Assembly: GCA_046483075.1 (NCBI GenBank)
Contig: JAWODV010000042.1
Location: 62,001-126,000, forward strand
Direction: 5' to 3'
DNA from: JASMTM01 sp046483075
GTDB lineage: Bacteria > Thermotogota > Thermotogae > Petrotogales > Kosmotogaceae
Length of the DNA stretch: 64,000 bases
The position numbers and the translations under genes were made by a program. Under the pieces are notes generated by a model. The model was not told the origin of the DNA, ran no database searches, and saw nothing but the letters and a program-made list of their open reading frames with translations. Position 1 is the first letter of the stretch. The number at the start of each line of letters is the position of its first letter. This document shows, piece after piece, positions 1-9,460 of the stretch.

Positions 1-2543
1 GTTAACTTTTCATCTGGTTCGAAGGTAATTTTACCTCCAGATTCTGGTGAGATTAGATAAACATACTTCTCTCCTTCTCTTGGTATATATATTGTAGTCC
101 CATCAAATAATTCGATATCATCTTTTTTATCAATAAGTTCACTCAAATCAGTTGTCGAAGAATCTCCAGTAATGCTGTTTATTAATAAAACTTCGGTCTC
201 GTTGGCGTCAATTTTTAATCCTCCCGCACGAGATATCGCTGTTAACAATGTAGGAGTTCTGTTTGAAAATGATATTGTTCCAGGCTGATTTACCTCTCCC
301 AAAACGTGCAGTTCTGAAAAACCATCAGGATACCTAACTATCGAACCGTTTGCTATTTCAATATCTTCTTCTCTTAACTTCTTTCCTGATATAGCTTCTT
401 TCTCACCATTTGAATCTATTACAGTTACTATCGAAGAATCACTAACATCCAGAAGATTCAGTTTTGCAAGTGTCGTTTTTAATGTCAGCTTTTCTCCTTT
501 GCTGAAGGATACTTTACCTCCTTCATTGCCAGTTATTACATATACAAAACGTTCCGGCACTTCAGGCACATAAATAACAGATCTTTCACTAAAACCAAGT
601 TCTTTAATAATGTCTTTTTCTGGAAGATTATTCATTTCAAAATTATCCGCTTTTTCCTGCCCGGTTACATACAAGACATTATCAGCGTTCTCCTGTAATC
701 CACCGGCCAAACTCAAAATTTTCGAAAGTGTAATATCCTGATTAGAATCGATTTCTATCAGTCCCGGAGATTTAACTGCACCAGTAACGTAAAAATCCTT
801 GAAAACCTCCGGATAAATGATCACTGAACCAGGTTTAAGTAAAATATCATCTTCCAGTATTTTTCTCAGTTCTGTTCTTAATCGAGAATCATCAGGCATC
901 AATACTTCAACTATCTCTGTTGATTCAGCTAACAGAAGGTTACGTTTGGAAAGAGCATTTCTCAAAGTAAGTTTTTCATCTTTTGTAAACTCTATTCTGC
1001 CACCCTCATTTTTTGAGATAATATAAACAAATTTTTCTTCCATTCGTGAGACAAAAACTATATCACCCGGTTTTAACAGATGCTCAGATTTTACTGCATC
1101 ATCAGGAGCAAAACGATACGTTTCCCCGCTAGAAACGATTTCCACTTCCCCAGCTGTTTCTTTCAATCCTCCAGCTTTTGCTAGAGCTATTCCCAATTCA
1201 GCAGACTCAAAGTTTTCAAAATTTATTGTTCCTGGTTTTTCTACTTCTCCAAGCATATAAATGAACTTGCTTGTTAAAGGTAACTGAACAATGACACCAG
1301 AACTTAATGGAATATCGTCTTCAATCAGATCCTTGGAATTAACAACTTGTTTACCTGTTCCGTTTCTGACTGTTATCTTGAAATTCATTTCAGGATCATA
1401 TGTTTTTGCCTTTATCAAAACATTTTTTAGCGTTATCTTCTCATCAAGGCTAAAATCCATTCTCATTGTTTCTTCAGGAGAAACCAAATATACATATTTC
1501 TCTTCCTGTCTTGGTACGACAACAGTGTCACCTGCTCTTAATTCTGGGTCTTCAATTTCTCCAGAGAACAATTTATCAATATTTATTGAGTATTGGGTGT
1601 TGTCTTCGTTAATTACTATTGCTTCTCCGGAGTTATTTGGCGTTAGACCATCGCAATTACCAATGGCTTTCATAAGCGTTAACCCTTTTTTATATAAAAC
1701 AATACCCGGATTAACAAGTTCACCCAGCACACGAACAGATTTATTTGAAATGTCTCCTGCAATTACGCTTGAACCTTTTTCTAGTAAAGGATCAGGAATC
1801 ATACCTTCAAATATTCTATTTAAATCGTAATTTCGTCTTTGTACTGAACCATTTTTCCTTGTAAGCACTACTATTTCTTCAAGATCAGCTGTTTCCTTCA
1901 ATCCGCCTGCCTCAGCTATTACCTGAGTAAGAGTTATACCTTCGTAAAATCTAATTACTTTTGGATTACTGAATTCTCCTATCGCTCTAATTGATTTTTC
2001 ATAGGCACTTGGTATAAAAAGAGTTGAACCTGTTTTTAGAATAAAATCAGCATTATCTCCAGTATTCTCCACCTTTGAAAGATCTATTGATATTCTTTCA
2101 TTGTTCTCTTTTATGATAAACGCATTCGCAGCATCAGCATAATCAGTAAGTCCACCTGCTTCAGATAACATCCTTGATATTGTTACATTCTCACGTTCAA
2201 GTTTAAATGAACCAGGATGTTTTGCCTCGCCCAGTACTGAGAATATAAAAGGTGCGTATTCTGAAACAGATACAGTCAATTGTGGTTTGCTAGCAAGAAC
2301 TTCCGAATATCTCTCAGCTAGAATCTGTTCCAGCTCTGGAAGAGTTTTATCTTTTGCATAAACCTGGCCTATCGGTGATACTGATATATAGCCATCAGGA
2401 CCTACAAATACTTCACTATTTAACTCATTACGGCCATAAACGCTAATAGCTAACATATCGCCATTTCTTATAGCATAAGATGAGAAAATTGTAACAGTGA
2501 AAACCAATAAAACAAAAATCATTAGTAACACTTTTAAGCGCAT
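1..2543 (-). CDS. SLBB-repeat polysaccharide export-type protein, C-terminus outside window
   Basis: An open frame of about 847 codons starts at the ATG at 2543, preceded by a strong GGAGGGG Shine-Dalgarno, and runs off the left edge. Residues 1-23 are a signal peptide (MRLK then a hydrophobic stretch ending SSYA). Residues 25-96 match the polysaccharide export (Wza-type) N-terminal domain, with a GDMLAISVYG start. From residue 100 there are about ten SLBB-like units, the last cut by the edge. Classical units (VLGEVxxPG ... AGGL) alternate with a second type (KYVYLIS ... LTL). Wza proteins normally have two or three SLBB units in about 380 residues, so this protein is far longer. It is exported and probably binds polysaccharide or sits in the outer envelope; its exact role is unknown. 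It lies 40 bp downstream of ileS on the same strand. Confidence 0.88.
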   Translation of the reverse strand, partial: MRLKVLLMIFVLLVFTVTIFSSYAIRNGDMLAISVYGRNELNSEVFVGPDGYISVSPIGQVYAKDKTLPELEQILAERYSEVLASKPQLTVSVSEYAPFIFSVLGEAKHPGSFKLERENVTISRMLSEAGGLTDYADAANAFIIKENNERISIDLSKVENTGDNADFILKTGSTLFIPSAYEKSIRAIGEFSNPKVIRFYEGITLTQVIAEAGGLKETADLEEIVVLTRKNGSVQRRNYDLNRIFEGMIPDPLLEKGSSVIAGDISNKSVRVLGELVNPGIVLYKKGLTLMKAIGNCDGLTPNNSGEAIVINEDNTQYSINIDKLFSGEIEDPELRAGDTVVVPRQEEKYVYLVSPEETMRMDFSLDEKITLKNVLIKAKTYDPEMNFKITVRNGTGKQVVNSKDLIEDDIPLSSGVIVQLPLTSKFIYMLGEVEKPGTINFENFESAELGIALAKAGGLKETAGEVEIVSSGETYRFAPDDAVKSEHLLKPGDIVFVSRMEEKFVYIISKNEGGRIEFTKDEKLTLRNALSKRNLLLAESTEIVEVLMPDDSRLRTELRKILEDDILLKPGSVIIYPEVFKDFYVTGAVKSPGLIEIDSNQDITLSKILSLAGGLQENADNVLYVTGQEKADNFEMNNLPEKDIIKELGFSERSVIYVPEVPERFVYVITGNEGGKVSFSKGEKLTLKTTLAKLNLLDVSDSSIVTVIDSNGEKEAISGKKLREEDIEIANGSIVRYPDGFSELHVLGEVNQPGTISFSNRTPTLLTAISRAGGLKIDANETEVLLINSITGDSSTTDLSELIDKKDDIELFDGTTIYIPREGEKYVYLISPESGGKITFEPDEKL

Positions 2544-2583
2544 AAAACCCCTCCTAACCCGGATTTATAAGACGGTTATGCAA

Positions 2584-5340
2584 TCAAAAATATTTTCTTA
2601 AAACATTTGCGCATCTACCGCAGATATCTTTATACTGATCGTCTTTTCCAACGTCGGTTGAGTATTTCCAGCATCTCTCACATTTTTTCCCTTCAGCTTT
2701 TTTCACAACAACATCAACAGATTGGCCTTTATGAACATTATCTGTTTCAATTGTACTATTAATTTCTACTTGAGAAACAATAAATAGATCTTCCAGAAAT
2801 CTGTTTGAATAATCCTTCAAGAGGTTAACAATACTTTTCTTAACAGGACTTAAAATAACCTTTGCATCAAGAGCATTCCCGATATTCTTTTGATTTCTTT
2901 CTGTTTCCAGAGCTTTCAAGACATCTTCTCTGATAGTTCTCAGTCTTTTCCATTTCATATCAAGCTCTTCATCAAAATAAGATTCATTATACTCAGGCCA
3001 ATTTTCAACCTGAATTGTTTTATATTTTCTGAAATCGTCAGGTAAAAATACATAAACTTCTTCTGCGGTAAACGTTAAGACAGGCGATAGTAACTTGGTA
3101 AGATTCAGTAAAATTTGCATCATAACAGTCTGAACGGATCTCCTTGTAACCGAATCTTTTCCTTCAACGTATAATCTATCTTTAACTATGTCAAGATAAA
3201 ATGAACTCATATCATTTATTAAAAATCTCATGATTAAATGATTAGCCTTATAAAACTCATGTTCTTCATAGCTTTTTGTGACATCTTTTATTAGCTGGTG
3301 TAATTTCATCAGTGCCCACCTATCAAGTTCAGTAAGTTCTTCGTATGGCAGACTATCGGATTGCTCAAAAACTGAAAGGTTGCCGATTAAATAACGAATA
3401 GTATTTCTGATTTTTCTATAGTTTTCAACCTGTTGTCTGATTATCTTATTGGAAATTCTAATATCTTCCTGATAATTTGAGCTGGCTGCCCACATTCGAA
3501 GTATTTCTGCACCATATTTTTCGTTAATTTCCTGAGTATCAACAACATTCCCCGCTGATTTACTCATTTTTCTTCCTTGCTCATCGTTTATAAAACCGTG
3601 TGTAACTACAGTTTCAAAGGGTGCTTTACCTTCAACTACCAGTGATAATAGCAGCGAAGAGTTAAACCAGCCACGATGTTGATCGCTACCTTCCAGATAT
3701 TCATCGGCTGGAAACCTTAATTCAGGTCTCTGCTTAACTACAGCTGCAAAAGAAGAACCTGAGTCTATCCATACGTCAAGAATATCTTCATGTTTGTTAA
3801 ATTTATCTGAACCACATTTTTGACATTTAAACCCTTCAGGGAGTAAATTTTTCGCTTCCCATTCGAACCATATATCTGTTCCGTCTTTTTCAACAAGAGA
3901 AGCAAAATGATCCACGATTTCTCCCGTCAAAATGGACTCTCCACACTCTTCACATTTAAACGCAGGAATGGGTATTCCCCACGATCTCTGTCTTGATATG
4001 CACCAATCCGGTCTATCTGAAATCATTGAAGAAATGCGTCTTTCACCCCAATAGGGATACCATTTTGTTTTCTTAATTTCTTCTAGAGCTTTATCTCTCA
4101 ATTTGCTATGATCAATGCTAATAAACCATTGTTCTGTCGCCCTAAAAATTACAGGATTTTTACATCGCCAACAATGAGGATAAGAGTGTTCTAGCTTATC
4201 TTCAGCAACCAGATAACCCTGTTCTTTTAAATCAGAAACTATTTTGTCATTGGCATCAAACACAAACAAACCTTCATATTTACCAGCTTCATCAGTAAAA
4301 ACTCCTGAGTCATCAACTGGAGAAATAATTGGCAGATCATATTTATTTCCTGTTTGATAGTCCTCTTCACCATGACCTGGAGCGGTGTGCACACAGCCCG
4401 TTCCCGCATCAAGTTCTACATAATCAGCCAATACTATTCTTGATAATCTATCCATAAAGGGATGTTTTGCTTTCATTCCTTCATAATCACTACCCTTTTT
4501 CTCATCAACTATTTGATAATCACTGATACCCATATCCTTTGCTGCTGTTTCCAAAAGTTGTTTTGCAAGTACCCAGCGTTCATTTCCTTCTTTTATTTCA
4601 ACATATTCATAATCAGGATGAAGAGCTATAGCGACATTGGCAGGTAAAGTCCATGGTGTCGTTGTCCATATTATGAAAAATCTTTCAGGATCACTGTCGT
4701 CCTGAAATTTAACATAAATGGAATGTGAAGTATGGTCATGATACTCTACTTCAGCTTCAGCAAGCGCTGTTTCACAGTGAGTACACCAATAGATAGGTTT
4801 CCTCTTTCTGTATACATAACCCTGCTTGACAAGTTCAGAAAAAACCTTCATTACACTTGATTCGTAACTGAAGTCATAGGTTAGGTAAGGATTATCCCAG
4901 TCACCTCTTACACCCAATCTTTTAAATTGTTTTCTCTGAATTTTAAAATATTTCTCAGCATATTTTCTACATTTTTTTCGAATTTCCAGTTTTGTCACAT
5001 TTTTTTCGTTGTCAATTTGTGACGTTACTTTATGTTCTATTGGCAAACCATGCATATCCCAGCCAGGTATATATGGCGCATTGTATCCTTTCATGGTTTT
5101 ATATTTAACAATAATGTCCTTCAATATTTTGTTTAACGCCGTTCCAACATGAATATTTCCGTTGGCATAGGGTGGACCATCATGTAACACATAGTGGGGA
5201 GCATTCTCTCTTTGTTTTTGCACATATTTGTAAAGTTCTTCTTCTTCCCATTTTTTGAGTTGTTCGGGTTCTTTATTTACAAGATTGGCTTTCATTGGGA
5301 AAGATTTGTCAGGTAGATTTAGTGTATCCTTGTAATCCAT
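2584..5340 (-). CDS. ileS: isoleucyl-tRNA synthetase
   Basis: Charges tRNA-Ile in the cytoplasm. The 918-residue length fits bacterial IleRS. The class I HIGH-type motif is HVGT at residues 64-67, and KMSKS lies near residue 592 in GRKMSKSAGN. The editing domain lies between them (TTTPWTLPANVAIAL). A C-terminal zinc site is visible as CERCWKYS ... CGRCANVL, a bacterial-type ending. The ATG at 5340 has GGAGGTG upstream. It is the last housekeeping gene of a long minus-strand block, 13 bp after the receiver-domain gene. No T-box leader is visible, because there is no leader space. Confidence 0.98.
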   Translation of the reverse strand: MDYKDTLNLPDKSFPMKANLVNKEPEQLKKWEEEELYKYVQKQRENAPHYVLHDGPPYANGNIHVGTALNKILKDIIVKYKTMKGYNAPYIPGWDMHGLPIEHKVTSQIDNEKNVTKLEIRKKCRKYAEKYFKIQRKQFKRLGVRGDWDNPYLTYDFSYESSVMKVFSELVKQGYVYRKRKPIYWCTHCETALAEAEVEYHDHTSHSIYVKFQDDSDPERFFIIWTTTPWTLPANVAIALHPDYEYVEIKEGNERWVLAKQLLETAAKDMGISDYQIVDEKKGSDYEGMKAKHPFMDRLSRIVLADYVELDAGTGCVHTAPGHGEEDYQTGNKYDLPIISPVDDSGVFTDEAGKYEGLFVFDANDKIVSDLKEQGYLVAEDKLEHSYPHCWRCKNPVIFRATEQWFISIDHSKLRDKALEEIKKTKWYPYWGERRISSMISDRPDWCISRQRSWGIPIPAFKCEECGESILTGEIVDHFASLVEKDGTDIWFEWEAKNLLPEGFKCQKCGSDKFNKHEDILDVWIDSGSSFAAVVKQRPELRFPADEYLEGSDQHRGWFNSSLLLSLVVEGKAPFETVVTHGFINDEQGRKMSKSAGNVVDTQEINEKYGAEILRMWAASSNYQEDIRISNKIIRQQVENYRKIRNTIRYLIGNLSVFEQSDSLPYEELTELDRWALMKLHQLIKDVTKSYEEHEFYKANHLIMRFLINDMSSFYLDIVKDRLYVEGKDSVTRRSVQTVMMQILLNLTKLLSPVLTFTAEEVYVFLPDDFRKYKTIQVENWPEYNESYFDEELDMKWKRLRTIREDVLKALETERNQKNIGNALDAKVILSPVKKSIVNLLKDYSNRFLEDLFIVSQVEINSTIETDNVHKGQSVDVVVKKAEGKKCERCWKYSTDVGKDDQYKDICGRCANVLRKYF

Positions 5341-5353
5341 CGTTGCACCTCCG

Positions 5354-5722
5354 TTATTTCAACAACTGCTTTATTTTATCTTTCAATTCATTAAGGTCGG
5401 CAGATTTTACAATATATTCATCCGCTGCCCATGAAGATAAATCATGCTTGTAGTGACTATAAGCTGTTAAAAAAAGTATCTTTAAATCTGGTTTTTCTTT
5501 TCTTAGCTTACCTGCCAGTTCTCGACCATCCATTCCTGGCATCTCAATATCAATTGTTGCAACATCAATTTCATTATTATCATTAAATATTTCTAAAGCT
5601 TCCTCACCTGAAGCAGCATCGTAAACTTCATAACCCTCTTCTTCTAGTTCTTCTTTTAATAAAAACCGCATGTTTTTTTCATCGTCAACGATCAAAATCT
5701 TTACTGAGTTTTTCTTTTTCAT
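5354..5722 (-). CDS. single-domain response regulator (CheY-like receiver)
   Basis: A 122-residue receiver domain with no output domain. Acidic pocket residues are in ILIVDDEKN, the phospho-acceptor Asp is in VATIDIEMPGMDG, the conserved Thr is in LFLTAYS, and a Lys follows in YIVKSADL. The start has GGGAGGT 8 bp upstream. Its first 38 bp overlap the end of the adjacent histidine kinase gene, so the two are almost certainly translationally coupled partners. With no DNA-binding domain, its output should be protein-protein signalling or phosphorelay. The target is not identifiable. Confidence 0.93.
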   Translation of the reverse strand: MKKKNSVKILIVDDEKNMRFLLKEELEEEGYEVYDAASGEEALEIFNDNNEIDVATIDIEMPGMDGRELAGKLRKEKPDLKILFLTAYSHYKHDLSSWAADEYIVKSADLNELKDKIKQLLK

Positions 5723-8375
5723 TGTTCTTACCTCCCAATGGTAAATTAACTGTAAATCTGGTCCTTATATCATTGCTATCCACATCAATATTTCCACCAT
5801 GATCTTCTACAATGCTTTTACAGACAGGAAGACCAAGTCCGGTTCCAAAACTTTTTGTAGTAAAAAAGGGCTCAAAAACTCTCTTAGAAATCTCGCCAGG
5901 AATCTTTTTCCCAGAATTTATAAACTCAATTTGAGCCATTCCATTATTTTTGCTAACCAGAATCCTGGCTTCGCCTCCAGGTTCTGAGGCTTCAATGCTA
6001 TTCTGTACAAGATTTATTATAACCTGTTTCATTCTATCTTTGTTGCCATAGAAATAAATTTCTGAATTTCCATGAAGATTTAGTAAAACATTCTTTTTTG
6101 CTGCTTGATCTCTATACTCCTCCAATACTTCTTTACAGAGATTATAGACGTCAACTGCATTATATTCTTCTCTTTTTGGCCGTCTGGAATAACCTAGAAT
6201 TTCATTGGCTATTCCTTCCAGCCTTTTTATCTCATTTTGTAATATTCCGCTGTACTTTTGTATCTTTTCTGGATCCTTTACCTTCGACAATCTATCAACC
6301 AGTCCACCAATAACTGCAATTGGATTTCTGATTTCATGAGCAACTTTTGCTGACATTTCACCAAGAGCTGCTAACTTCTCTCGTTTCTTGAGGTCTGTCT
6401 CAAGGTAATATCTTCTTGTTACATCATTAAGCGCAATCACGGCTCCATCAATAATGTTACTCCCATATCGTATCAAAGGGACCACTCTTATGTCAAAAAC
6501 CCTTTCTCCAAAATAATCCAGAAAATGATCTGAAAGCGTTACTCGCTCTCCTGAATTAATAACATCATAGGTAAGAGGGATAATATCACCCAATTTATCA
6601 CTGTAATTCTTGATATGTTTACCAATTAAGTCTTTTCTTTCTTCTTCTAAAAGTTGTTCACACCTTCTGTTACACTCAGTTATATTCATCTCTTTATCAA
6701 CAACTGTAATCGACGCATCCAGAGATTGAATTATGTTTTCAGCAAAATATCTATAGTAGTTTGAGATGTTTCTTTCTTTCTGAAGTGAACTCGATATATC
6801 AAGTATTCTTTGATATCTCTCTGACAGTTCCAGAGAAATCCCTACACTATCCGATAATAACTCTAGCAATTGAAGCTCCGAACTCGAGAAATTTTTAGCT
6901 TTAGCCTTGGGTTCTAAAAGCAGTAAACCCTCAACTCCTCTTTCCCCTGAAAGAGGCAAGATTACATACTCATCACTTTCTGTAATCCTTTCAATCTGAA
7001 ATAGCTCTTCATTTCTCATTTGTTTCATTCTTGGAGTAACGTGTAGCATTTTCTTTCTGAGTACTACTCTTTCAAGGAGAGGATTCCCGCTATAAAAGAT
7101 CCTTTGATCGGATTCTTCAAGTTTTTCTAATTTTCTTTCGGATACCTCAACAAGATATTGCGAAAAATCACCGAATACGGGATATTCATCTTCAATTTCA
7201 CGCTCATATTCAGAAGTAACTGAATATTCCGGAATAAATGACATTGTTTTTTCATCAAGCTTCAAAAACACAGCTTTGTTAAAATCCAGTCCAGAAGGAC
7301 TTGCCATTGAAATGAGTATCATTCTAATAATTTTCTCTCTATCAAGGCTACGGCGCAGAGCCTGACTGATTTTATGCAAAATATTCAGTCTAAGCAATTG
7401 ATTTCTTTGAAAATCAATTAAACTCTCATTACTTTCTTTTAGCTTGCTGAGTTTATCCACTTCCTTTTCAAGCTGCTTGGTTAATCTTATTCGGTTCACA
7501 GCTACAGAAAACCTTGTAAGAACGTCATCAAGTGTTTCAAAATCCTTTTCATCCAGATGATTGTGGATCCTAAATTCTTCTTCTATGTCGCTTCTTCTTT
7601 CTGCTGCAACAAAAAAACCTTCAAGGTTGTTTTTTACATTGAAGGGTGCTAATACAAAGGAACGTACTTTTTCTTTGTCTTTAAATATATAATCAACCAG
7701 GTCATTATTTGAAGAGGAAAGAAAATATCCGCCGTTGCATAACCTATCCGGAAGTTGTTCAAAAGAAAGGTTATCTTTAAAAAGGTTTTCTGAATCTACC
7801 GTTTTCTTAAGAGTAAACTCATGTTCCTTAAGTCCATAAAACGCAAAGTATTTCACTCGCATAATCTTTTTTGTCAATTCCATGGTATTTTGAATGAGCT
7901 GTTCCATGTTAATTTCAGTTTCAAGCACTTCTGTTAGTTTCTTCAGTAAGTCTAATTGTCTGATTGCCTCATATCCTGAAGAAAGGTTTTTTAAAAGTGA
8001 TATTTTCCTGCTAATATCATTAAGCTTAGTCTTAATGGTTTCATCAATTTCCTTTTTTCCCCAGTGTATACATATACCCACCAGATTATTTTTATAAAAC
8101 AAAGGGAAAACATAACCGTCTTTAATTACTTCATCTTCATCAATATTGGTTTTGATTTCTTTTATATAACAATCCGATTGAAGCTCTAGCAGTTTTTTTG
8201 TTTCCTTTTCCTTCATTTTGAAGGGTTTATCTCCAACTGGTAAATATTCACTTAATCGTCTTCGATACTCTTCCAGCAGGAATATACTGCAGTCAGGGCT
8301 GATTGCTCTTACATTATAAATCGCTTTTCTTAATTCTTCCCTCTGATGATTAATGAGAGATTTCGCAATATACAT
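5685..8375 (-). CDS. soluble multi-GAF/PAS sensor histidine kinase
   Basis: A cytoplasmic kinase of 896 residues from the preferred start. The ATG at 8375 has AGAGGT 7 bp upstream; a longer TTG reading at 8402 lacks a ribosome site. Two GAF-like sensor regions (roughly residues 150-320 and 330-550) are followed by a PAS domain (about 570-680, containing ITECNRRCEQLL). The dimerisation helix has the phospho-accepting His near residue 680 (AKVAHEIRNP). The ATPase domain has an N box (NLVQNSIEAS), a G2 box (GTGLGLPVCKSI) and an F box (FEPFFTT). No membrane segment is visible, so the signal is internal. It overlaps the receiver gene downstream by 38 bp and follows the Mut7-C gene. The ligand is unknown. 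Confidence 0.93.
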   Translation of the reverse strand: MYIAKSLINHQREELRKAIYNVRAISPDCSIFLLEEYRRRLSEYLPVGDKPFKMKEKETKKLLELQSDCYIKEIKTNIDEDEVIKDGYVFPLFYKNNLVGICIHWGKKEIDETIKTKLNDISRKISLLKNLSSGYEAIRQLDLLKKLTEVLETEINMEQLIQNTMELTKKIMRVKYFAFYGLKEHEFTLKKTVDSENLFKDNLSFEQLPDRLCNGGYFLSSSNNDLVDYIFKDKEKVRSFVLAPFNVKNNLEGFFVAAERRSDIEEEFRIHNHLDEKDFETLDDVLTRFSVAVNRIRLTKQLEKEVDKLSKLKESNESLIDFQRNQLLRLNILHKISQALRRSLDREKIIRMILISMASPSGLDFNKAVFLKLDEKTMSFIPEYSVTSEYEREIEDEYPVFGDFSQYLVEVSERKLEKLEESDQRIFYSGNPLLERVVLRKKMLHVTPRMKQMRNEELFQIERITESDEYVILPLSGERGVEGLLLLEPKAKAKNFSSSELQLLELLSDSVGISLELSERYQRILDISSSLQKERNISNYYRYFAENIIQSLDASITVVDKEMNITECNRRCEQLLEEERKDLIGKHIKNYSDKLGDIIPLTYDVINSGERVTLSDHFLDYFGERVFDIRVVPLIRYGSNIIDGAVIALNDVTRRYYLETDLKKREKLAALGEMSAKVAHEIRNPIAVIGGLVDRLSKVKDPEKIQKYSGILQNEIKRLEGIANEILGYSRRPKREEYNAVDVYNLCKEVLEEYRDQAAKKNVLLNLHGNSEIYFYGNKDRMKQVIINLVQNSIEASEPGGEARILVSKNNGMAQIEFINSGKKIPGEISKRVFEPFFTTKSFGTGLGLPVCKSIVEDHGGNIDVDSNDIRTRFTVNLPLGGKNNEKEKLSKDFDR

Positions 8376-8411
8376 ACACACTACCTCTTTTTGTAGTTCC
8401 AAAAAGTTCTT

Positions 8412-8903
8412 CTAAAATTGTTGGTTCATCTCAGGAAAATCTTTACCAAGTATATCAGTGAATTTGTTTATAATTTTCTTAACATGACTTCCCTGCCAAT
8501 ATATTTGTCCACATCCGTAACATTTCAAAAACTGATTATTTGTGAATAACACGTATTCTGGAACTTTATGCTTTATTTCTCTGTGTGAAACTCTCTCAAG
8601 AACACTATTGCAATGAGAACACCTCGTTAAAAAATTGATTTGATCTGCTCTGTTTATGAAACGATGAAAAATAGCTCTCAGTTGCGACTCCCAGTAATTC
8701 GACTTTAGAAGAAAACTATCCATTCCCATTTTCATACATCGGGAATGTAGATCGCCGTCTCGTGTTAGCAATATTCTCTTCTCGTTTATAATTATTTCAA
8801 TTATTTCACTTTCCTCTATTATATTGTAATACATTGTATCAATACCAAGCATACGTAGCTTTTTTGCCAATCTACCAAGCATTCTGTCAGCAAAAAAAAT
8901 CAC
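8412..8903 (-). CDS. Mut7-C RNase domain protein (DUF5615/PIN-like with zinc ribbon)
   Basis: A 163-residue protein. The N-terminal half matches the Mut7-C family: FFADRMLGRLAKKLRMLGID, then LTRDGDL, with conserved acidic residues of a PIN-like nuclease fold. The C-terminal half carries two CxxC pairs (CSHCNSVLERV and CYGCGQIYWQGSH) that form a zinc ribbon. Family members are predicted RNases; no substrate is known for this branch. Its ATG overlaps the rsmD stop by 4 bp, so it is co-translated with the ribosomal methyltransferase gene. That is compatible with a role in RNA metabolism, which is inference. Confidence 0.85.
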   Translation of the reverse strand: MIFFADRMLGRLAKKLRMLGIDTMYYNIIEESEIIEIIINEKRILLTRDGDLHSRCMKMGMDSFLLKSNYWESQLRAIFHRFINRADQINFLTRCSHCNSVLERVSHREIKHKVPEYVLFTNNQFLKCYGCGQIYWQGSHVKKIINKFTDILGKDFPEMNQQF

Positions 8904-9460
8904 TTAATCACCTTCAAAAAATTTAAAAATACACCACCATATTTCCTTTGATCAAAGAGTTTAAGATCCTCTATTTCTTTATTTTTTAGTAGGGTTGCTT
9001 CATTTTCTGAGGTCTCAATAACAACCATAGTGTTAGCAGCAATAAGTCCTTTGTACATTGTCAAATAACTAAAAAAATCATCTACATATTTCCTGTTAAA
9101 AGGGGGGTCAGCAAAAACAACATCAAAGCCGTTATTTTTCTTTTCAATACCAGCAAATGCCCTTCTAAAATCTTTACAAATAATCTCGATTTGTTTTTTT
9201 AATCCCAGTTCTAAAGCATTTTTTCTAATTGTTTTGGCTGAAGTTCTTGAGCTATCCACGCAAACCACATACGAAGTTCCTCTGCTCAATGCTTCAAAGG
9301 CCACTATCCCACTGCCTGAAAAAACATCGAGTAATTTTTCAGGTGCCGGAATAATGTCAAAAAGCGCCTTCCTTGCCATCTTAGGCGTGTATCTGGTGAT
9401 TTTTCTACGTGTTGTACTCACATTCCTTCCTTTTTGTGTTCCGCCTGTTATTGTTAACAT
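8900..9460 (-). CDS. rsmD: 16S rRNA (guanine966-N2)-methyltransferase
   Basis: A 186-residue SAM-dependent methyltransferase. The N-terminal segment MLTITGGTQKGRNV is typical of RsmD. The SAM-binding motif I is LLDVFSGSGIVAFEALSRG, and the catalytic DPPF motif of N2-guanine methylases is in VVFADPPFNRKY. It methylates G966 of 16S rRNA in the decoding region. It starts within the recG stop (TAATG overlap) and overlaps the next gene by 4 bp, in the middle of a tightly packed operon. Length and motifs are normal. Confidence 0.95.
   Translation of the reverse strand: MLTITGGTQKGRNVSTTRRKITRYTPKMARKALFDIIPAPEKLLDVFSGSGIVAFEALSRGTSYVVCVDSSRTSAKTIRKNALELGLKKQIEIICKDFRRAFAGIEKKNNGFDVVFADPPFNRKYVDDFFSYLTMYKGLIAANTMVVIETSENEATLLKNKEIEDLKLFDQRKYGGVFLNFLKVIK

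Noticed and set aside
817..1830. Plus-strand open frames of 69 and 179 codons opposite the SLBB gene
   Set aside because: Their Ser/Leu/Phe-rich composition, lack of ribosome sites and position antisense to a continuous, motif-rich coding frame mark them as shadows.
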